From JAXHTH01 sp034211115 (GTDB taxonomy: Bacteria > Planctomycetota > Phycisphaerae > Phycisphaerales > SM1A02), in contig JAXHTH010000158.1 in assembly GCA_034211115.1 (NCBI GenBank), positions 1 to 15,079 on the forward strand: a stretch of DNA of 15,079 nt, read 5' to 3'. Numbering within the stretch: the stretch's first letter is position 1; each line of letters starts with the position of its first letter. Positions 11,561-15,079 of the stretch are shown one piece after another. The notes beneath the pieces were generated by a model. The model made no database searches. It was not told the DNA's origin and saw nothing but the letters and a program-made list of their open reading frames with translations. Made by a program: the position numbers and the translations under genes.

Positions 11561-13927
11561 ATGAACGGCAGCATTCAGGTTCGTACATTCGCGGCGACGG
11601 CCTCCGCCCTCGCCATCGCGGCCGGCCCCGCCTGGGCCGATCCGCCCAGTTACTTCGACCTTCGCGACGTGGGCGGGGAGAACTACGTCACCTCCGTCAA
11701 GAACCAGAGCGGGGGGACCTGCTGGACGCACGGGGCGATGGCCGCCATGGAGGGCAACCTCCTCATGACCGGCGCCTGGGCCGACAACGGTGAATCGGGC
11801 GAGCCCAACCTCGCCGAGTACCACCTGGACTGGTGGAACGGGTTCAACTCCTTCAACAACGACGATGATCCCGGCGGCGGGGGGCTCGATGTGCACCAGG
11901 GCGGCGACTACATGGTCACCTCCGCCTACCTCAGCCGCATCGAGGGCGCGGTGCGCGACATCGACGGCCAGTCGTACAACGACCCGCCCCCGCGGTGGGA
12001 TCCTTCCTTCCACATCTACTACCCCCGCGACATCGAGTGGTACGTGGCGGGCGAGGACCTGAGCAACATCGACACCATCAAGTACGCCATCATGAACGAA
12101 GGCGTGCTCGGCACCTGCATGTGCTACGACGGCAGCTTCATGCAGAACTACATCCACTATCAGCCGCCCTCCAGCGACGCGCTGCCCAACCACGCAGTCG
12201 CCATCGTGGGCTGGGACGACAACAAGTCGACCCAGGCGCCCGAGGGTCCCGGGGCCTGGATCGTCAAGAACAGTTGGGGTTCCAGCTGGGGCTACAGCGG
12301 CTATTTCTGGATTTCCTATTACGACAAGTGGTCCTGCCAGGAGCCGCAGATGGGCGCGGTCTCCTTCCAGGACGTCGAGCCGCTCGCCTGGGATCGGGTC
12401 TACTACCACGACTATCACGGCTGGCGCGACACGATGACGGACTGCACCGAGGCGTTCAACGCCTTCGTCGCCGATTACTGGGACGAGTTGCAGGCGGTCA
12501 ACTTCTTCACCGCCGCCGACAACGTCGACTACACCGTCAAGGTCTACGACCGGTTCGAGGGCGGCGAGCTGCTCGACGAGCTGGCCTCCGTCTCCGGCAC
12601 CATCCAGTACACCGGCTTTCACACCGTCGACCTTCCCTCGCCCATCAACGTCACCCCGGGTGAGGACTTCTACGTGTATCTCTCCCTCTCCGACGGCGGC
12701 CAGCCGCTCGATCGCACGTCGGATGTTCCCGTGCTGCTGGGCGCGCACTACCGCACGATCGTGAACTCGGCGGCCGAGCCCGGCGAGAGCTTCTACCAGA
12801 GCCGCCGCGGATGGCTGGACCTCTACGACTACGAGTTCGACGACCCGGAGTGGAACGGCACCGCGAACTTCTGCATGAAGGCCCTGGGCGTGAAGCTTCA
12901 GGCTCCCCTCGAGATCGCCCTGCCCGACGGGACGCCCGAGTACATCGATCCCGGCGAGCCGACCGTCATGTCCGTGCAGATCACCTCCGGCACGGAGAAC
13001 TACCTGCCCGACACGGGGATGCTGCATTACCGGTTCGACGAAGGGGAGTTCCTGACCAGCCCGCTCGTGCATGACAGCGGCGATCTCTACGAGGCGACCC
13101 TCCCCGGCGCCGACTGCGGCGATGTTCCGGAGTTCTACTTCACCGCCGAGGGTGACGGCGGGTCCGTCGTCGCCAATCCCATCCTCGCCCCGGACGAGGT
13201 CTATACCGCCACCGTCGGAACGCTCGTCACCGTGATGCACGACGACTTCGAGACCGACCAGGGCTGGGTCGCCGAGAACCTCGGCGCCGACACCGGCGAC
13301 TGGCAGCGCGGTGTGCCCGTGGACGATCCGAGCTGGGACTACGATCCCGGCTCCGATTCCGACGGCAGCGGGCAGTGCTATCTGACCCAGAACGAGTACG
13401 GAAACACCGACGTCGATGACGGCGCCGTGCGGCTGACTTCGCCCACGTTCGACATGGCCGAGGGCGGCGACATCTCCTACGACTACTACCTCTACCTCAC
13501 GGAGAATCCCAACGGCGTCGATCGCCTCCTGGTCGAGATCAACAGCGACAACGGGCAGGGTTCGTGGACGGAGATCGCCCGCCACGACACCGGCGGCGGC
13601 ACCACCTGGCGACACCACCTCATCACCGAGGCGCAGCTCGTCGATCAGGGCGTGGACCTGACCGCGACCATGCAGATCCGGTTCACCGCCAACGATGCCG
13701 ATCCGCAGAGCATCGTCGAGGCCGGCATCGATGCGTTCCTTGTGACCCGCGTGGAGTGCGAGGGGAGCTGCCCGGCCGACTTCGACGGCGACGGTGATGT
13801 CGACACCGCCGATCTCCTCTTCCTCCTCGGCGCCTGGGGAACCGGCGAGGGCGACGTCGACGGCGATGGCGACACGGACACCGCCGACCTGCTCGAGCTC
13901 CTCGCCGCCTGGGGCGAGTGCCCGTGA
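11561..13927 (+). CDS. secreted papain-family (C1) peptidase, multidomain, with dockerin
   Basis: A 788-residue exported cysteine peptidase. The signal peptide ends at AGPAWA (res 21-26). The C1 domain follows at once (YFDLRD, res 31-36): oxyanion Gln49 and nucleophile Cys54 in KNQSGGTCWTHG, His211 in LPNHAVAIVGWD, and Asn237 in WIVKNSWGSSWGYSGYFWISY. There is thus no room for the usual inhibitory propeptide. Residues about 278-445 resemble the lectin-like domain often attached to bacterial C1 peptidases (VNFFTAADNVDYTVKVYD). Residues about 448-553 look Ig-like. Residues about 560-733 form a jelly-roll-like region (DDFETDQGWV...DTGDWQRG) like those in secreted-protein accessory modules. Residues 737-788 are a dockerin. 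ATG 11561 has GAGGAGG (11549-11555) 5 nt upstream, and the promoter is at 11432-11459. Role: probably extracellular or surface protein degradation, together with the two other dockerin peptidases. Confidence 0.92.
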   Translation: MNGSIQVRTFAATASALAIAAGPAWADPPSYFDLRDVGGENYVTSVKNQSGGTCWTHGAMAAMEGNLLMTGAWADNGESGEPNLAEYHLDWWNGFNSFNNDDDPGGGGLDVHQGGDYMVTSAYLSRIEGAVRDIDGQSYNDPPPRWDPSFHIYYPRDIEWYVAGEDLSNIDTIKYAIMNEGVLGTCMCYDGSFMQNYIHYQPPSSDALPNHAVAIVGWDDNKSTQAPEGPGAWIVKNSWGSSWGYSGYFWISYYDKWSCQEPQMGAVSFQDVEPLAWDRVYYHDYHGWRDTMTDCTEAFNAFVADYWDELQAVNFFTAADNVDYTVKVYDRFEGGELLDELASVSGTIQYTGFHTVDLPSPINVTPGEDFYVYLSLSDGGQPLDRTSDVPVLLGAHYRTIVNSAAEPGESFYQSRRGWLDLYDYEFDDPEWNGTANFCMKALGVKLQAPLEIALPDGTPEYIDPGEPTVMSVQITSGTENYLPDTGMLHYRFDEGEFLTSPLVHDSGDLYEATLPGADCGDVPEFYFTAEGDGGSVVANPILAPDEVYTATVGTLVTVMHDDFETDQGWVAENLGADTGDWQRGVPVDDPSWDYDPGSDSDGSGQCYLTQNEYGNTDVDDGAVRLTSPTFDMAEGGDISYDYYLYLTENPNGVDRLLVEINSDNGQGSWTEIARHDTGGGTTWRHHLITEAQLVDQGVDLTATMQIRFTANDADPQSIVEAGIDAFLVTRVECEGSCPADFDGDGDVDTADLLFLLGAWGTGEGDVDGDGDTDTADLLELLAAWGECP
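13769..13924 (+). repeat. dockerin module, copy 3 (C1 peptidase)
   Basis: It codes for 52 residues that differ from copy 1 at three positions (Ala to Gly, Asp to Glu, Ile to Val), all in or next to the linker between the two calcium loops. Both DxDGDGDxDxADLL loops are intact. Confidence 0.85.
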
Positions 13928-13942
13928 GGAGAACCCTGAGAC

Positions 13943-13978
13943 GTTGAAAGCTGAACGCTGAGCCGCCGAAAGCTGAAT
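13943..13978 (+). repeat. degenerate GCTGAAN heptamer tract
   Basis: Consecutive units are GTTGAAA (13943), GCTGAAC (13950), GCTGAGC (13957), then one spacer base, GCCGAAA (13965) and GCTGAAT (13972). It lies between stop codon and terminator, as after the M28 gene. Confidence 0.6.
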
Positions 13979-13995
13979 GGCGGGATTGGAACTTC

Positions 13996-14027
13996 AAGGC
14001 CCCGGCACGCTCGTGCCGGGGCCTTTT
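13996..14027 (+). terminator. rho-independent terminator after the C1 peptidase gene
   Basis: A perfect 13-bp stem has left arm AAGGCCCCGGCAC (13996-14008), right arm GTGCCGGGGCCTT (14013-14025) and loop GCTC. The T run 14024-14027 overlaps the stem base. Confidence 0.85.
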
Positions 14028-14089
14028 GCCTTGCCGGACTTGCCGCTCCGCGATCGCCCCCCGTGCGCCCCACTCTTCCCGGTTTTTCC

Positions 14090-14118
14090 TTGAGTCCGGT
14101 CACGCTGCGGGGTAGGGT
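14090..14118 (+). promoter_or_regulatory. promoter of the beta-helix protein gene
   Basis: TTGAGT (14090-14095) and TAGGGT (14113-14118) are 17 nt apart. The -35 context, TTTCCTTGAGT, is close to that at 9802-9810. The expected start is near 14125. Confidence 0.5.
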
Positions 14119-14193
14119 GTTCCCGGCCGGATCGTCCGGCAGTGTCGCGTTGAGACGGTTTGCCGCATCCGGCCCGGGAATGGATGGTGAAGG

Positions 14194-15079
14194 GTGGAGT
14201 GGTTCTCTTCTTTCGTGCTCTCCGGCCGCCCCGTCGGTGCTTTCCTGGCGCTGGGACTGGTTCTCGCGCAACCGGTCGGGCCGGCCGGCGCCGACACGCT
14301 CGAAGTGCCCGGTCAGTATCCGACGATCCAGGCGGCGATCAACGCGGCGCAGACCGGCGATGAGATCCTCGTCGCCCCGGGCGTCTATCCCGAACGCATC
14401 CACCTGCTCGGAAAGACGATCACGCTTCGCGGCACGGCCGGTCCCGACCTGACGATCATCGACGCGACCGGACTCAACCAGGATGTCATCATCTGCACGA
14501 ACGGCGAGGGCCCGGACACCATTGTGCAGGGGTTCACCGTCACCGGCGGCGTGGACGGGATTCGGACCCGGCTCAGCGCGCCCACGCTCTCGGACTGCCT
14601 CTTCGTCGCCAACGCCGGCCACGGCATGTCCTGCGAGGAAGCCGCCCCCGTCGCCTTCGACTGCGCCTTCAGCGACAACATCGACTGCGGAATCCAGAAC
14701 GTCATCGGAGCGCCCGTGCTCGAGCGTTGCGCGATCGAAGGCAACGGCGCAGGCGGGGTCTTTTCGCTCGGACCGGCCATCGTCACGTTGCTGGACTGTT
14801 CGCTGATCGGCAACACGGCCGTGTTCGGCGCGGGGCTGCACAACCTCGATGGCGGCGCGGCCCGGCTCGTCAACTGCACGTTCATCGCCAATCAGGCCTC
14901 CTACTCCGGCGGCGGTCTCCTCAATGACAGCGACTGCCAGGTTCATTTGGTCAACTGCCTCTTCAGCGACAACTCGGCCGGGGTCGACGGGGGGGCGGTG
15001 TATAACCTCGAGAGCGACCTGGAGGTGAGCAACGGCACGTTCTCCGCCAACGCCGCGGGCCGGGACGGCGGGGCCGTCC
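14194..15079 (+). CDS. secreted right-handed beta-helix protein, 5' part
   Basis: An open frame runs off the window end; 295 full codons are visible from GTG 14194. A signal peptide is clear (GAFLALGLVLA then AGA-DTLEV, cleavage near res 33). Next comes the opening typical of pectin-lyase-fold proteins (YPTIQAAINAAQTGDEILVAPGVYPERI), then coils with regular cysteines and motifs such as DCLFVANAG, NCTFIANQA, NCLFSDNSA and GTFSANAA, alternating with GGGLLN and GGAVYN. The FxxN plus GGA[VL] alternation resembles chlamydial polymorphic outer membrane protein repeats. The start is uncertain: GTG 14194 has only a weak GGATGG upstream, while GTG 14215 has GGTGGAG 15 nt upstream and also keeps the signal peptide. 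No ATG fits the frame. It is probably a surface or extracellular protein; no catalytic residues are visible. By analogy with its neighbours it may end in a dockerin beyond the window. Confidence 0.85.
   Translation, partial: MEWFSSFVLSGRPVGAFLALGLVLAQPVGPAGADTLEVPGQYPTIQAAINAAQTGDEILVAPGVYPERIHLLGKTITLRGTAGPDLTIIDATGLNQDVIICTNGEGPDTIVQGFTVTGGVDGIRTRLSAPTLSDCLFVANAGHGMSCEEAAPVAFDCAFSDNIDCGIQNVIGAPVLERCAIEGNGAGGVFSLGPAIVTLLDCSLIGNTAVFGAGLHNLDGGAARLVNCTFIANQASYSGGGLLNDSDCQVHLVNCLFSDNSAGVDGGAVYNLESDLEVSNGTFSANAAGRDGGAV

Noticed and set aside
11477..13618. A 713-codon open frame on the minus strand opposite the C1 peptidase gene
   Set aside because: It is a shadow caused by high GC3 of the sense gene. 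The translation is Val/Gly/Ala-rich with no domain, while the sense strand has complete catalytic motifs, a promoter and a ribosome-binding site.
8598..13927. Cellulosome locus
   Set aside because: Dockerins are present, but there is no cohesin, scaffoldin or glycoside hydrolase in the window; the cargo is proteolytic, so a cellulosome is not supported.
1..15079. CRISPR arrays, insertion sequences, prophage or toxin-antitoxin genes
   Set aside because: No regularly spaced direct repeats, transposase, integrase or phage-like genes are seen. The repeats present are short palindromes, heptamers and dockerin coding modules.

Overview
The window looks like a chromosomal segment of a GC-rich Planctomycetota bacterium, probably of the Phycisphaerae type. 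This rests on a C-terminal PEP-CTERM-like tag (VPGPGSLALLALGLLG then RRRR), on three secreted proteins that each end in a 52-residue dockerin of the form CPADFDGDGDVDTADLL...AAWG, and on LamG and right-handed beta-helix surface proteins. These sit among housekeeping genes including kdsA, which implies a Kdo-containing outer membrane. The assignment is an inference from domain style; no 16S or tRNA gene is present.

Layout. Bases 1-83 are AT-rich and read unlike the rest; they join directly to the 3' part of a LamG-domain gene (84-647). A 395-base gap follows, with a good sigma70-type promoter (794-822) and a leader full of mutually exclusive hairpins, leading to a small secreted PEP-CTERM-like protein (1043-1648) with a strong terminator. 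Next come housekeeping genes: glyS (minus, 1897-3291), pdxA (minus, 3525-4616), an unknown 69-aa protein (4821-5030), kdsA (minus, 5085-5939), a DUF1444/YtpQ-like protein (6164-6964), a TrpG/PabA glutamine amidotransferase (7177-7797) and an unknown 138-aa protein (7905-8321). Palindromic REP-like elements flank glyS on both sides.

From about 8,400 to the end lies a secreted-protein island, all on the plus strand, with each gene as its own transcription unit. It holds an M28 zinc aminopeptidase-dockerin (8598-9668), a putative clan CD (caspase/gingipain-like) cysteine peptidase-dockerin (9872-11167), a papain-family C1 peptidase with lectin-like, Ig-like and jelly-roll-like regions plus a dockerin (11561-13927), and the start of a pectin-lyase-fold/PMP-repeat protein that runs off the window (14194-15079). 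Every dockerin gene is followed by a GC-rich hairpin, and two of them by degenerate GCTGAAN heptamers. Three of the four genes have a promoter of the form TCCTTGA...N16-17...TANNNT or AATAAT.

The most interesting points are: (1) three peptidases of different catalytic type sharing one near-identical C-terminal dockerin, which looks like a common anchoring or sorting tag; (2) the clan CD-like peptidase with a His-Gly...Ser-Cys-Gly-Gly dyad; (3) a class of genes without Shine-Dalgarno sequences (glyS, pdxA, trpG/pabA, perhaps kdsA) in which a TANNNT -10 hexamer sits 7-9 nt before the start codon, suggesting leaderless transcripts; (4) the switch-like leader before the PEP-CTERM-like gene; (5) REP-like hairpins with a compensatory stem change.
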